DNA of 21,123 nucleotides. Source: DASQVO01 sp035640715. Its GTDB lineage: Bacteria; Actinomycetota; Actinomycetes; Streptosporangiales; Streptosporangiaceae. The stretch's first letter is position 1. Every line of letters begins with the position of its first letter. Both the position numbers and the translations under genes were made by a program. This document shows, piece after piece, positions 20,902 through 21,123 of this stretch. The notes under the pieces were generated by a model. The model was given only the letters and a program-made list of their open reading frames with translations, was not told where the DNA came from and did no database searches. Location: assembly GCA_035640715.1 (NCBI GenBank), contig DASQVO010000503.1, positions 1 through 21,123 on the forward strand, in the 5' to 3' direction.

Positions 20902-21123
20902 GTGTGGCTCCACCGCCGGCGCGCGCCGGCCGAGATCTATGTGCGGGCGGACCCGCTCAGCGTGACCGCCGTCGAATCGGTACTCGCCGCGACGGCCGAT
21001 CCGGCCGCGCCGCAGGATGTCCAGGTCACCAACCCGGCCGACGCGCTCACCGCCCGGGCCGACGCCTCAGCCGCGTTCCAGACCCTGTTTCTCGGCCTGG
21101 GTGCGGTCGCACTCCTCGTCGGC
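20902..21123 (+). CDS. FtsX/MacB-type ABC transporter permease fragment, runs off the window
   Basis: From a GTG at 20902 the frame is open to the right edge (74 codons), and it is open back to 20857 without a better start. The readable part, AEIYVRADPLSVTAVESVLA, then NPADALTARADASAAFQTLF and LGLGAVALLVG, matches the end of the periplasmic core and the beginning of the second membrane segment of MacB/FtsX-type permeases. In complete proteins about 200-250 residues, including the first membrane helix, precede this point. They are absent here, so either this is a 5'-truncated pseudogene or the join is a rearrangement. No ribosome site is visible and no partner ATPase gene precedes it. The 3' part lies outside the window. 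Confidence 0.65.
   Translation, partial: MWLHRRRAPAEIYVRADPLSVTAVESVLAATADPAAPQDVQVTNPADALTARADASAAFQTLFLGLGAVALLVG

Noticed and set aside
1..21123. New defence, secondary-metabolite or prophage system
   Set aside because: No nuclease, helicase, toxin-antitoxin, integrase, capsid or biosynthetic genes were recognised; the unusual content is gene decay plus metabolic operons.

Overview
The window is about 70% GC and shows typical actinobacterial gene structure: start/stop overlaps, GTG starts and strong AGGAGG-type ribosome sites. The gene content (DUF2180 zinc protein, paired bacterial-PH-domain proteins, LutABC, a Dps-Fur pair, a GlnX-like sensor, a Pro/Ser/Thr-rich surface protein) suggests a soil actinomycete, perhaps near Streptosporangiales or Catenulisporales. 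That placement is an impression from gene content, not a computed one.

Layout. 1-748 (+): C-terminal part of a low-complexity surface protein ending in a 27-bp repeat array that has lost frame. 749-1004: a short IS1634-like transposase scrap. 1005-5075 (-): a Calvin-cycle module, reading cbbY, then class I aldolase, class I fructose-bisphosphatase and class I phosphoribulokinase; no Rubisco is in the window. 5314-6814 (-): a secreted Cys-repeat protein overlapping an L,D-transpeptidase. 6808-7011: a decayed gene start under a KstR-type operator. 7261-9588: small hypothetical proteins and a cupin lipoprotein. 9702-9971: a 20-bp tandem duplication and an IS1380-like transposase relic.

10005-10921 (+): dps with a clear promoter overlapped by two identical-type palindromes, then an overlapping Fur/PerR-family regulator gene. 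11091-11426 (+): a DUF2180-type protein. 11446-13355 (-): a ydbS-ydbT pair of PH-domain membrane proteins. 13630-18262 (-): lutA-lutB-lutC, a possible 23-residue membrane peptide gene, then poxB. Together these would form a lactate to pyruvate to acetate route that feeds electrons into the respiratory chain. Just upstream of lutA lies a truncated fumarase gene with an intact ribosome site.

18762-19067 (+): the orphan HTH domain of a LuxR regulator. 19153-20622 (-): a four-helix GlnX-like sensor. 20902-end (+): an FtsX/MacB-type permease fragment lacking its N-terminal half within the window. The overall picture is two or three intact metabolic operons set among gene relics: two insertion-sequence scraps, truncated fumarase, LuxR and DUF1214-like pieces, and possibly the permease. 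No tRNA, rRNA, CRISPR array or convincing new defence system was seen. The most novel-looking items are the twin-palindrome dps promoter, the mini-ORF in the lut-pox operon, the stranded KstR box and the duplicated Cys-module protein coupled to an L,D-transpeptidase.
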